DNA of 38,777 nucleotides from contig JAITTS010000015.1 of NCBI GenBank assembly GCA_031286995.1, positions 1-38,777 on the forward strand, given 5' to 3'. Numbering within the stretch: the stretch's first letter is position 1; each line of letters opens with the position of its first letter. Both the position numbers and the translations under genes were made by a program. The notes beneath the pieces are model-generated. The model was not told the origin of the DNA and did not search any database. It worked only from the letters and a program-made list of their open reading frames with translations. This DNA is from Oscillospiraceae bacterium (lineage in GTDB: Bacteria > Bacillota > Clostridia > Christensenellales > Aristaeellaceae). This document shows, one piece after another, positions 6,997 to 14,321 of the stretch.

Positions 6997-8307
6997 TCAC
7001 TTCGCACGGGGTGTCCTGGGGGTGTGCGAAATCTCCAGCATCTGCTGGGCCATATCCTGCAAGCGGCCCTTGAGCTTGTGGATGCAATCCATCTCCCCGG
7101 CGAAGCCCAGGGCCATATCCTCGGCCAAAGCATGGCAGGTGGGCGACCCGCACGCGCCGCAGTCGTAGCCTGGCAGGGTCTTGGTTATGGTCTCTATCTG
7201 CTCCAGCTTGCGCATGGCTTCCCCTATGTCCTCATCCAAGCGCATGATGCTGCTGGGTAGTATGGGCAGGGTGTTGTACAGGGGATAATTGCGCAGGTAC
7301 TTGGTATCCACCGCCACATCCGGGGATAGATCGGGCATGGGGGCCATCAGCTTGCGGATGGCGTTCTTGGCGATGTAGCTGTTTTCAAAGGTGAGCGCGC
7401 CGCCCACGCAGCCGCCGATGCAGGCCTGGCCCTCAAAGTATTCCAGATCGCTCAGCTTGTTGTTCTCCATCTCCTCCAGCACGCGGATGACGTGCTCAAT
7501 ACCGCCCACGGCCAGGCTATTTTCGGCATGCAGGGCGGCGCACTCCCCCCCGCCCTTGGCCCAGCCCACGCCAAAGAGTGTGGATGTGGCCAGCTTTTCG
7601 GTGGGCATGGGCTTGCGTATTTTGGCGGAGAGCATACCGTAAATCTCCAGGATGGAGATAGCCCCATCCAGCGCGGAGAGCTCGTGGCCGATGGGGTTGC
7701 GTATGGCGGTCACCTTGGCTGGGCATGGGGTGATAAAGAAGCAGCCCACCTGATCCTCCGGCACGTCATTGGCTTGGCAAAACTCGCGCTTGGCCACCAG
7801 GGCCGCTACCTCCATGGGCTGACGGATATCCACGATGTGGTCTATCAGATCGGGGAAGCGCACCTGGATGAGCCGCACGATGGCCGGGCAGGCGGCGGAT
7901 ATCAGGGGTTTGGGCAGCGTCTTATGCCGCAGCGCATCCATGATGGCCTTGCTGACGATATCTGCGCCCCGGGCGACCTCGAACACCGCATCAAAGCCCA
8001 GGTGCAACAGGCCCGTCAAAATATCGTCGATGCAGGCCACGCCCCGAAATTGACCGTAGAGCGTAGGCGCGGGCAGGGCGATGCGGTAAGGGAAGCGGCT
8101 GATGCTGCTGAGCGCATCCGTGGTGGCCACCTTGGCGTGATAAGGGCACACATTGATGCACTCGCCGCAGTCGATGCATCGCTCGTCAAGGATGTGCGCG
8201 CGGCCATCCCACACGCGGATGGCCTCGGTGGGGCAGCGTTTGAGGCAGGTGGTACAACCCCGGCAGCGCTCCTTTTCCAGCCGCACGGAATGGTAGGTCT
8301 TTGGCAT
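6997..8307 (-). CDS. Putative sensory [FeFe]-hydrogenase-like iron-sulfur protein (HydS-like)
   Basis: The product has 436 residues. An N-terminal ferredoxin has two [4Fe-4S] motifs (C15-C25, C44-C54). A hydrogenase H-domain follows in which the H-cluster loops are divergent: L1 SAACPAIV (C140), L2 ITPCPAK (C195), L3 GQACIGGCVGG (C296, C300). All four cluster cysteines are kept, but the L1 TSCC pattern is gone. The C-terminus has an extra [4Fe-4S] motif GYDCGACGSPTC with C383, C386, C391 and C408. There is no PAS domain, unlike many group C HydS proteins. Together with kinase-like and DRTGG neighbours this fits the putative sensory groups C/D, which probably sense H2 or redox state. GAGGAGA sits before the ATG at 8307; an upstream ATG at 8340 lacks a ribosome site. 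Confidence 0.87.
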   Translation of the reverse strand: MPKTYHSVRLEKERCRGCTTCLKRCPTEAIRVWDGRAHILDERCIDCGECINVCPYHAKVATTDALSSISRFPYRIALPAPTLYGQFRGVACIDDILTGLLHLGFDAVFEVARGADIVSKAIMDALRHKTLPKPLISAACPAIVRLIQVRFPDLIDHIVDIRQPMEVAALVAKREFCQANDVPEDQVGCFFITPCPAKVTAIRNPIGHELSALDGAISILEIYGMLSAKIRKPMPTEKLATSTLFGVGWAKGGGECAALHAENSLAVGGIEHVIRVLEEMENNKLSDLEYFEGQACIGGCVGGALTFENSYIAKNAIRKLMAPMPDLSPDVAVDTKYLRNYPLYNTLPILPSSIMRLDEDIGEAMRKLEQIETITKTLPGYDCGACGSPTCHALAEDMALGFAGEMDCIHKLKGRLQDMAQQMLEISHTPRTPRAK

Positions 8308-8355
8308 GGATAATTCTCTCCTCAGCGCGGGACGCGCCATGTGATGCGGGCAAAA

Positions 8356-8775
8356 TTAGATGTTAAAATCCATCTGAATGCAGGTGCCTACGCCGGGGTC
8401 GGATGTGATGGCGAACTGATCCGCATTGCGCTTCATGTTCGGCAGGCCCATGCCCGCGCCAAAGCCCAGGCTACGGGCATCCTCACTGGCGGTGGAGTAC
8501 CCCTCGCGCATGGCCAGGTCAATATCCGGTATGCCGGGGCCGCGATCCTGCGATGTGATGCGCACCCGGTGGTCGTCTACATGCAGCAGCAACTCGCCCC
8601 CCAGGCTGTGGATGATAAGATTCAGCTCTACCTCGTAGCTGGCCACGGCCACCCGCCGCACCACCCCCGCATCCACCCCCAATTTCTTGAGAATCTGCTT
8701 GATGGTGGCGGATGCCTCGCCTGCGGTGGTAAAGCCGCCCGCTTCCACGGGAAATACCTCGCGTATGCCGCTCAT
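8356..8775 (-). CDS. RsbW/SpoIIAB-like ATP-binding protein
   Basis: The 139-residue protein is a compact GHKL ATPase of the anti-sigma-factor/serine-kinase type. The N-box lies in VASYEVELNLIIHS, the G1 box is DRGPGIPD, and the G2 region has GFGAGMGLPNMKR. The length equals RsbW/SpoIIAB, and no DHp or membrane segment is present. The start at 8775 has GGAGGGG 8 bases upstream; the longer open frame upstream is out of register with the ribosome site. It is located between the two members of the sensory set (48 bases before the hydrogenase-like gene, 16 bases after the DRTGG gene). It probably phosphorylates or binds a partner in response to the hydrogenase-like sensor; the partner is unknown. 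Confidence 0.87.
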   Translation of the reverse strand: MSGIREVFPVEAGGFTTAGEASATIKQILKKLGVDAGVVRRVAVASYEVELNLIIHSLGGELLLHVDDHRVRITSQDRGPGIPDIDLAMREGYSTASEDARSLGFGAGMGLPNMKRNADQFAITSDPGVGTCIQMDFNI

Positions 8776-8791
8776 CTGTGTTCCCCTCCGC

Positions 8792-9148
8792 CTAGGCTTC
8801 CTGGCGTCTTTCACAGCCGGCCAGGCCATGCTGATAGAGAATGCCGCAGGCCAAGTAGAGCGTGTGCCGCGTGGTGAGGATGGCGATGCCGCGCGCCTTG
8901 GCCATATCCGCCAAATCCTCGGCGGGCACCTTGCCTCTGGTGAACACAATGCAGGTAATATCCAGCATCTCTGCCGTGCGGATGACGTGGGGATTAATCA
9001 GCCCTGTCAGCAACACGGTGCGATCCTTCACAAAGGCCAGCACGTCGCTCATCAAATCCGAGCCACAGGCAGAGTGTATTTCCGTACCCAAATCATCCGC
9101 CACAACCACCCGGGCATCCAGCAGTGTCGCGATTTTCTGAACGGTCAT
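8792..9148 (-). CDS. DRTGG-domain protein, second copy (after SPOR)
   Basis: This 118-residue protein is a single DRTGG-like domain, equal in length to the one at 6613-6969. Visible features are MTVQKIATLLDARVV at the start, a central GSDLMSDVLAF segment and a C-terminal ILTTRHTLYLACGILY stretch. No enzymatic motif is present. The start was set at 9148 because its ATG overlaps the TGA of the SPOR gene (ATGA), a typical coupling; an ATG two codons upstream is the alternative. It is followed after 16 bases by the RsbW-like ATPase. Having two different DRTGG proteins flank the ATPase and the hydrogenase-like gene suggests a paired ligand-sensing role, which is inference. Confidence 0.82.
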   Translation of the reverse strand: MTVQKIATLLDARVVVADDLGTEIHSACGSDLMSDVLAFVKDRTVLLTGLINPHVIRTAEMLDITCIVFTRGKVPAEDLADMAKARGIAILTTRHTLYLACGILYQHGLAGCERRQEA

Positions 9149-10107
9149 CCCCATGCCCCCATCCCTTGTATTGGCACGCCGCGCCTTGCCTGCTGCGCGG
9201 TCAATTGCCGCATGTAGCGCAACAGCGAGCACAGCAAATCTATCTGTTGATATTTGATATTCGACGTTAGGGTCACGGTTTCCTGTGTGTTTTGCGCACA
9301 AATCGTTTCCAGGCCCTTTCGGGCCGTTTCGAGCAATACGCCCAGGCCCGTCACCACCTGGCTGGTGCTGCTGCCCAAGGCTTCGGAAAGGGCGCGCTGC
9401 CTATCCTCCACCTCCAGGCGCATAGCCTGGGCTGCCAGCACCACCGTGGCGCCATCCATGCGCTGGGCATCCAGGTCTGTGGAAAGGCGGTGCATCTGCC
9501 GCAGGGTCTGGGTCAGCACATCAAAGCCGCCGCGCAACGCCTGCACCTGTCCCTGGGCCGCGGTGACGCTCAGCTCCACCGTGTCGGCAGAAAGGTGATA
9601 CACGTAAGTATCCATGCCCTGGGCATCGTGCAGGCGGCCACGGATGGTCTCTGCATCCTCCGGGGTGGCGTAGGCAGCGGCCAGCACGCGGTACGCGCCA
9701 TCCTGCAGCACGTAACCCGCCGCGCCGCGGCCTGTGTAGCGCCGCGCCTGCTCGCGCGCGGCCTGCTCCTCGCCGTACGCGCCCAGCTGTATGGCGTACC
9801 AATCCAGGCCGGGGATGGTTACCAGGCCCTCCCCCTGCTCGCCCCAATCCGGCGTGGCAAAACCCGGCGCGGGGATATCAGTCTGCGCGGCAGGGGTCTG
9901 TACCGCCACCCTATCCGGCGGGACAGGGGTGGCCGTAACCAGCGGCAAGGGCGTGGCCCTGGGCGCGGCCTGCCAAGGGCCAGGCAAACCGCGCGCCAGC
10001 AGCAACGCCAGCAGCGCAAAGACCACCGCGCCCAAGGCCCGCCGTGTACCCCTGCCCACCGGATAGCGCCTGGCGCGCAACCCGCCATACCTTGCTCGTT
10101 TGGCCAT
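9145..10107 (-). CDS. SPOR-domain membrane protein
   Basis: The 320-residue protein begins with a basic cytoplasmic segment and a single transmembrane helix at about residues 23-40 (AVVFALLALLLARGL). A Pro/Ala/Thr-rich linker follows, then a SPOR domain from about residue 103 (DWYAIQLGAYGEEQAA through ETIRGRLHDAQG). The C-terminal half is helical and rich in Gln/Leu/Thr, without a recognised family. SPOR domains bind denuded peptidoglycan at septa or around spores. The start at 10107 has GGGAGGAAG 4 bases upstream; a longer frame upstream lacks one. It heads the sensory hydrogenase set, sharing ATGA with the DRTGG gene, which is an unexpected partner. The 115-bp divergent gap upstream shows a GGGCC/GGCCC hairpin but no clear promoter. 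Confidence 0.82.
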   Translation of the reverse strand: MAKRARYGGLRARRYPVGRGTRRALGAVVFALLALLLARGLPGPWQAAPRATPLPLVTATPVPPDRVAVQTPAAQTDIPAPGFATPDWGEQGEGLVTIPGLDWYAIQLGAYGEEQAAREQARRYTGRGAAGYVLQDGAYRVLAAAYATPEDAETIRGRLHDAQGMDTYVYHLSADTVELSVTAAQGQVQALRGGFDVLTQTLRQMHRLSTDLDAQRMDGATVVLAAQAMRLEVEDRQRALSEALGSSTSQVVTGLGVLLETARKGLETICAQNTQETVTLTSNIKYQQIDLLCSLLRYMRQLTAQQARRGVPIQGMGAWG

Positions 10108-10222
10108 GTAACTTCCTCCCGGCATGTGCTGGTCAAGCCTATGCCCGGGTCGGGTGGAATATGTGGGCCTTGCGGCCCCGGGCGCGGCGTGATACCATGT
10201 ATAAAACGCCCGGAGGTGACAC

Positions 10223-10945
10223 ATGCGCTATCAGCTCGATACCATCCCTTTATGGGATGCCTACAAGCAGGGGGGAGAATGCCCGCTGTGCGCCCTGCAG
10301 GAGCGCGCGGAACAGGGGTACGCGCAGAGCTTTCTGGGTGAATCCGTTATGGAGCCCGCCGCGCGCGCGGCGGTGAATGAAAAAGGGTTTTGCGGGCCGC
10401 ACTTTGCCCTGATGTTTCGACAAAAAAACCGGCTGGGGCTGGCGTTGATGGCCCACACCCATCTGCTAGATGTGATGGAGGACTTATCGCGCGCACCGAC
10501 CGCTCCGCGCCGGGTCTTCGGCCATCCCCCGGTTTCGGAAGCGGGCAAGACCGCCGGGCGGCGCGCCGCCGCCTGTGCCCTGTGTGATCGGCTGGCGGAG
10601 ACCATGCGCCGCTACGCGTACACGCTGGCCCATCTGTGGGCGCACGACGCGGCATTCTGTGAAGCCTTCGCCCAATCCAAGGGCCTGTGCCTGCCCCACA
10701 TGGCCCTGGCCGCGGATATGGCCGCCCACGCGCTGCACGGCAAGCAGTTGCCAGCCTTTTTGGATGCACTGGATACAGTACAGCGGGAAAACCTGGCCCG
10801 CCTAGCCGAAGAGGTGGCCTGGTTTACCCAAAAGTTTGATTACCGCAACAGCGAAAAGCCCTGGGGTGACAGCCGCGACGCGCTAGAACGGGCCATCTAT
10901 CGCTTGCGGGGCTTTCAGCGCGACATGAGCGCGCCGCAAGGCTGA
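10223..10945 (+). CDS. DUF6062 family protein with duplicated CxxC/CxxH motifs
   Basis: This 240-residue protein of unknown function matches what I know as DUF6062, widespread in Clostridia. The N-terminal signature is YQLDTIPLWDAYKQGGECPLC. It contains two similar halves: CPLC (C20, C23) followed by FCGPH (C57, H60), and CALC (C118, C121) followed by LCLPH (C156, H159). This repeat of CxxC and CxxH suggests two metal sites, which is inference. No signal peptide or membrane segment is present. GGAGG lies 7 bases before the ATG. A TATAAA at 10200-10205 is too close to the ribosome site to be a convincing promoter. The next gene follows closely, so the two may be co-transcribed. Confidence 0.85.
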   Translation: MRYQLDTIPLWDAYKQGGECPLCALQERAEQGYAQSFLGESVMEPAARAAVNEKGFCGPHFALMFRQKNRLGLALMAHTHLLDVMEDLSRAPTAPRRVFGHPPVSEAGKTAGRRAAACALCDRLAETMRRYAYTLAHLWAHDAAFCEAFAQSKGLCLPHMALAADMAAHALHGKQLPAFLDALDTVQRENLARLAEEVAWFTQKFDYRNSEKPWGDSRDALERAIYRLRGFQRDMSAPQG

Positions 10946-10951
10946 CGCGTT

Positions 10952-10963
10952 GGCAATATTGCC
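10952..10963. promoter_or_regulatory. Perfect 12-bp palindrome between the DUF6062 and HAD-like genes
   Basis: GGCAATATTGCC is perfectly self-complementary. It lies 7 bases after the DUF6062 stop codon and upstream of the likely start of the next gene. It could be an operator or part of an untranslated hairpin. It is also inside the longest possible frame of the next gene, where it would encode AILP. Confidence 0.35.
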
Positions 10964-10979
10964 GCTTGGGAGAAGTATT

Positions 10980-11450
10980 TTGGCTTATATAGAATGGTTA
11001 AAACAAGATACGGCAAAATTAAAAATCATGATATTCACAGAGGGGACGATATTGAAACCAAGGTCGTTGTTTTTAACATACAACCATAAATCATATATCC
11101 CGATAGGAACTTGCGTTAAAATGATAGACGCCTGGCATGACCAAGGGGCAGAAATCGTTTACTGTACTTCGAGAAGGGGTAAACACGCAATCAGCATTGC
11201 TGCAATATTAACGCTTTATGGTTTTAGCGGAACGCGATTATATTACCGCGCAAAGGGTCAGAAATATAAAGACATTGTTGAACAAGCCCAGCCTGATGTT
11301 TTGATTGAAGATGATTGCAAGAGCATCGGTGGTAGGTGGCAAATGTGCATCACTTACGTGAACCCCGAAAGCAGGATGAAAATTAAGTCCATCGTTGTAA
11401 ATGAATTTAAGGGTATAGACCATTTGCCCCAAGCCTTATCTGATTTATGA
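10980..11450 (+). CDS. Small hypothetical protein with degenerate HAD-like motifs, AT-rich
   Basis: The 156-residue protein has the outline of a HAD-fold nucleotidase. A strand ending in IFTEGT stands where motif I DxDGT is expected, CTSRRG resembles motif II, and VLIEDDCKS resembles the acidic motif IV. The catalytic Asp of motif I is not present, so hydrolase activity is doubtful. The start was set at TTG 10980 because GGGAGAAG lies 4 bases before it; the frame is open back to TTG 10950, without a ribosome site. Base composition is far richer in A+T than every neighbour and lysine/isoleucine codons dominate, which suggests recent acquisition. It follows DUF6062 by 34 bases. I do not recognise a named family. 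Confidence 0.65.
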   Translation: MAYIEWLKQDTAKLKIMIFTEGTILKPRSLFLTYNHKSYIPIGTCVKMIDAWHDQGAEIVYCTSRRGKHAISIAAILTLYGFSGTRLYYRAKGQKYKDIVEQAQPDVLIEDDCKSIGGRWQMCITYVNPESRMKIKSIVVNEFKGIDHLPQALSDL

Positions 11451-11536
11451 CACACGGCACAAGCGTTTTTACCCCGAACTGCTTCGCTGTGTACACCCCG
11501 CGATGTGTGCGCTTATAGGTCTTGCGTCCCCTCCCG

Positions 11537-11986
11537 CTACGGCACGCGCTCCACTAAGACGTCCGCCTCCTGCAAAAGCTCCATGGAAAACGCATCCGGG
11601 TACCCTTGGCTGTAGACCACACGCCGGATGCCCGCGTTGATGATGATCTTGCTGCACAGCGCGCAGGGCTGGTGCGTGCAGTAGAGCGTGGCGCCCTGTA
11701 TGGAGACCCCCAGCTTGGCGGCCTGCACGATGGCATTCTGCTCCGCGTGCACGGCGTAACAGATCTCGTGGCGGGTGCCGGATGGTATGCCCAGCTTATC
11801 CCGCAGGCACTCCCCGCGCTCCACACAGGTGCGGATGCCCGCGGGCGCGCCGTTGTAGCCCGTGGTCATGATGCGCTTATCCTTGACGATCACGGCGCCT
11901 ATCTTGCGGTTCGCCCGGTAGCAACTGGCCCAGGTAGCGATGACCTCTGCCAGGCCCATAAAGCGATAATCCCACTTATCCAGCAC
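11537..11986 (-). CDS. dCMP deaminase / ComEB family
   Basis: The 149-residue zinc-dependent deaminase converts dCMP to dUMP for thymidylate synthesis. The zinc site is formed by HAE (H80, E82) and PCALC (C108, C111). The N-terminal DKWDYRFMGLAEVIATWASCYR and the NGAPAG loop are hallmarks of this family, called ComEB in competence loci. Start is GTG 11986: AGGAGG lies 8 bases upstream, and the transcript is predicted to begin only about 16 bases before it, which excludes the ATG further upstream. It has its own strong promoter and is divergent from the SpoVB-like gene. A comEA-like gene lies 9 kb away, not in the same operon. Confidence 0.92.
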   Translation of the reverse strand: MLDKWDYRFMGLAEVIATWASCYRANRKIGAVIVKDKRIMTTGYNGAPAGIRTCVERGECLRDKLGIPSGTRHEICYAVHAEQNAIVQAAKLGVSIQGATLYCTHQPCALCSKIIINAGIRRVVYSQGYPDAFSMELLQEADVLVERVP

Positions 11987-12008
11987 GTCTTTCCCTCCTC
12001 TCGTGGGC

Positions 12009-12037
12009 AGTATACCCCCGATTGCCGCCGTCGTCAA
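12009..12037 (-). promoter_or_regulatory. Sigma-A promoter of the dCMP deaminase gene
   Basis: On the minus strand TTGACG (12032-12037) and TATACT (12009-12014) are spaced by exactly 17 bases. The predicted start near 12002 leaves a short leader that contains just the AGGAGG site. Confidence 0.8.
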
Positions 12038-12080
12038 TCGCAGGCGCATTATTTACCCTTGCCCGGCATAGCGTGGACGG

Positions 12081-13385
12081 GTGATGGGCTTGGGGCGCAA
12101 AAAGTCGCTGTTGGAACAAGCCGCGGTGCTCACCGCCGCCAACCTTGCGGTGCGCGCCTTGGGCTTTGCGTTACGCATCTGGTACGCCCGCGCCATGGGC
12201 GCGGAGGCTATGGGCGTGCTGGAACTGGCCACATCCGCACACATGCTGTGGATCGCCCCGGTTACATCCGGCCTGCCCATGGCCGTATCGCGCCTGGTGG
12301 CACAGCGGCGGGATGCGGGGGACGCACGCGGCAGCCTGCGGGTACTGGCATCCGCTAGACGCCTGGCACTGCGCGCCTGTGCCTGGCTCTTTCCCCCGCT
12401 GTTGCTGGCATCCCCTTGGATAGCACAACTGCTGGGGGATGCGCGCACGCTGCCCGCCCTGTGGGCTTACCTGCCCTGCCTGCCCATACTGGGCCTTTCG
12501 GCGGTGTATAACGGCTACTGTTACGGCATGGGCAACACCCTGCCCCCCGCCCTATCGGAGCTGGCGGAGCAGGCGCTGCGCTTCGCGTTTTCCGCCGCGC
12601 TGCTCTACGGGCTGCACAATGTGACCACCGCCTGGCGGGCTGCCTTTCCCGCCCTGGCCACATTGGCCGGCGAGGGCCTGGGCCTGTTACTGGTGCTGTG
12701 GATGCTGCGCGTGCCCGGCGACGCGCCGGATGCCCATATAAGCCGTACCCTGTTTCGGCTGGCCTTGCCCATGACGCTGATGCGCCTTTGCAACACCGCT
12801 ATGCGCACGCTCAGCGCCATCCTCATCCCGCTACGGCTACAGACCAGCGGCTTGACGGCGGCGGAGGCCACGGCACGGTTGGGCATGTTTCACGGCATGG
12901 CCATGCCGCTGATGATGATGCCATCTATCTGCACCGGGGCGCTGGCCATGGTCGCCGCCCCGGCCATCGCCGCAAATCAGCGCAAACCCGCAGCCTTGCG
13001 CCGGCTGTTCGCGCGAATGTTCGGCGCCGCCTTGGCCCTATCCCTTGCTTCCACAGCCGCCATCTGTCTCGCCGCCGCCCCGGCGGCGCGCTACCTGTAC
13101 CGGCAGCCGGATCTGTTGCCCCTGCTGCGGGGGCTCTCGCCCATGGCGGCAATTTTCGGTATGCAACAGGTGGCCGGGGCCATGCTGGCGGGCTTGGGTC
13201 TGCAGCGCAAGGGTCTGACGGCTTCGCTGGCGGGCGCGGCGGTGACACTCGCGCTGACCTGGGTGCTGACCGCCATGCCCGGGCTGCGGCTGATGGGCAG
13301 CGGATGGGCTATGATTGCCGGCCAGGGCTGTACGCTGCTGTTGACGTTGCTGGCGCTTGCGCCCGCGGTATCCGGCCACAGATAA
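12081..13385 (+). CDS. SpoVB/MurJ-like polysaccharide flippase (MOP superfamily)
   Basis: The 434-residue integral membrane protein has about 12-14 hydrophobic helices. It resembles the stage V sporulation protein B group: an N-terminal amphipathic segment, a first helix LLEQAAVLTAANLAVRALGFALRI, PVTSGLPMAVSRLVA, and YGMGNTLPPALSELAEQALR in the expected places. Members flip lipid-linked glycans across the membrane; SpoVB is needed for spore cortex formation. It is shorter than typical SpoVB (about 520), lacking roughly one or two C-terminal helices. The start is uncertain: GTG 12081 is directly followed by ATG 12084 and no good ribosome site is visible. Only about 95 bases separate it from the divergent dCMP deaminase. 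It converges with pyrD, and I see no terminator in the 24 bases between. Confidence 0.8.
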   Translation: MMGLGRKKSLLEQAAVLTAANLAVRALGFALRIWYARAMGAEAMGVLELATSAHMLWIAPVTSGLPMAVSRLVAQRRDAGDARGSLRVLASARRLALRACAWLFPPLLLASPWIAQLLGDARTLPALWAYLPCLPILGLSAVYNGYCYGMGNTLPPALSELAEQALRFAFSAALLYGLHNVTTAWRAAFPALATLAGEGLGLLLVLWMLRVPGDAPDAHISRTLFRLALPMTLMRLCNTAMRTLSAILIPLRLQTSGLTAAEATARLGMFHGMAMPLMMMPSICTGALAMVAAPAIAANQRKPAALRRLFARMFGAALALSLASTAAICLAAAPAARYLYRQPDLLPLLRGLSPMAAIFGMQQVAGAMLAGLGLQRKGLTASLAGAAVTLALTWVLTAMPGLRLMGSGWAMIAGQGCTLLLTLLALAPAVSGHR

Positions 13386-13409
13386 GCGCGCGATTGCGGT
13401 CTGACCCGT

Positions 13410-14321
13410 CTAGTTCTCTATGACGGCCCCCACCACTTCCTCCAGCTTGCGCACGTGCTGTTCGGCCAGTAGGGTATCCAGCTCTTGTAAAATGCGGGGG
13501 CAGGCGAAGGGATCGGCAAAGTTGGCGGTGCCCACCATGACGGCGCTGGCCCCGCAGAGCAGAAAGGCCAGGGCATCTTCCCCCGTCATGATGCCCCCCA
13601 TGCCCACCACCGGGATGGAGACGGCCCGGCTGGCCTGCCACACCATGCGCAGGGCCAGGGGCCGTATGGCCGGGCCGGAGAGCCCGCCCACGTTGTTGCC
13701 CAGCGCCATGCGCCGCCTGCGCACATCCACCGCCACGCCCGTGAGCGTGTTGATGAGCGAGATGCAATCCGCACCCCCAGCCTGGGCCGCTCTGGCGTTC
13801 TCCGCGATATCCGCCACATTGGGCGACAGCTTGACCATCAGCGGTTGCGCCGCGCGGGCCTTGACCGCCCGCGTCACCTGGTAGATGCTATCCGGCTGGG
13901 TGCCAAAGGCCACGCCCCCCTGTTTGACATTGGGGCAGGATATGTTCATCTCCAGCATGTGCGCGCCGGTGGGGGCCAGTTTCTCGGCCATGCGGCAGTA
14001 ATCCTCCACCGAATTGCCCGCGATGTTGACGATGACGGCCAGGCCCCTTTCCAGCAGCCAAGGCAAATCCCGGGCGATAAAGGCATCCACACCGGGGTTT
14101 TGCAGGCCCACCGCATTGAGCATACCCGATGGGGTTTCGGCCATGCGGTGTGGCGCATTGCCACCGCGCGGCTCCAGCGTCAACCCTTTGACGCTGATGC
14201 CGCCCAGGCGGCCTATGTCGTAAAGCTGATGAAACTCGCGCCCAAAACCAAAGGTGCCGGATGCGGCGATAACGGGGTTTTTCAGGCGCACCCCGCAGAG
14301 CCGCACAGCCAGATCAGCCAT
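13410..14321 (-). CDS. pyrD: Dihydroorotate dehydrogenase B, catalytic subunit
   Basis: The 303-residue FMN enzyme oxidises dihydroorotate to orotate. Class 1B is indicated by the catalytic Cys129 in NISCPNVK and by the PyrK partner next to it. The FMN/substrate regions NPVIAASGTFGFG (15-27), KGLT, NAVGLQNPG (69-77) and VGMGGIMTGEDA near the end are seen. The start at 14321 has AGGAGG about 10 bases upstream and overlaps the pyrK end by 8 bases; an earlier in-frame ATG lies inside pyrK and lacks a ribosome site. It is the last gene of the pyr operon, and pyrE does not follow it here. Confidence 0.96.
   Translation of the reverse strand: MADLAVRLCGVRLKNPVIAASGTFGFGREFHQLYDIGRLGGISVKGLTLEPRGGNAPHRMAETPSGMLNAVGLQNPGVDAFIARDLPWLLERGLAVIVNIAGNSVEDYCRMAEKLAPTGAHMLEMNISCPNVKQGGVAFGTQPDSIYQVTRAVKARAAQPLMVKLSPNVADIAENARAAQAGGADCISLINTLTGVAVDVRRRRMALGNNVGGLSGPAIRPLALRMVWQASRAVSIPVVGMGGIMTGEDALAFLLCGASAVMVGTANFADPFACPRILQELDTLLAEQHVRKLEEVVGAVIEN

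Noticed and set aside
10200-10205. TATAAA as -10 of the DUF6062 gene
   Set aside because: The start of transcription would fall on the ribosome site, and no -35 is at the right distance.
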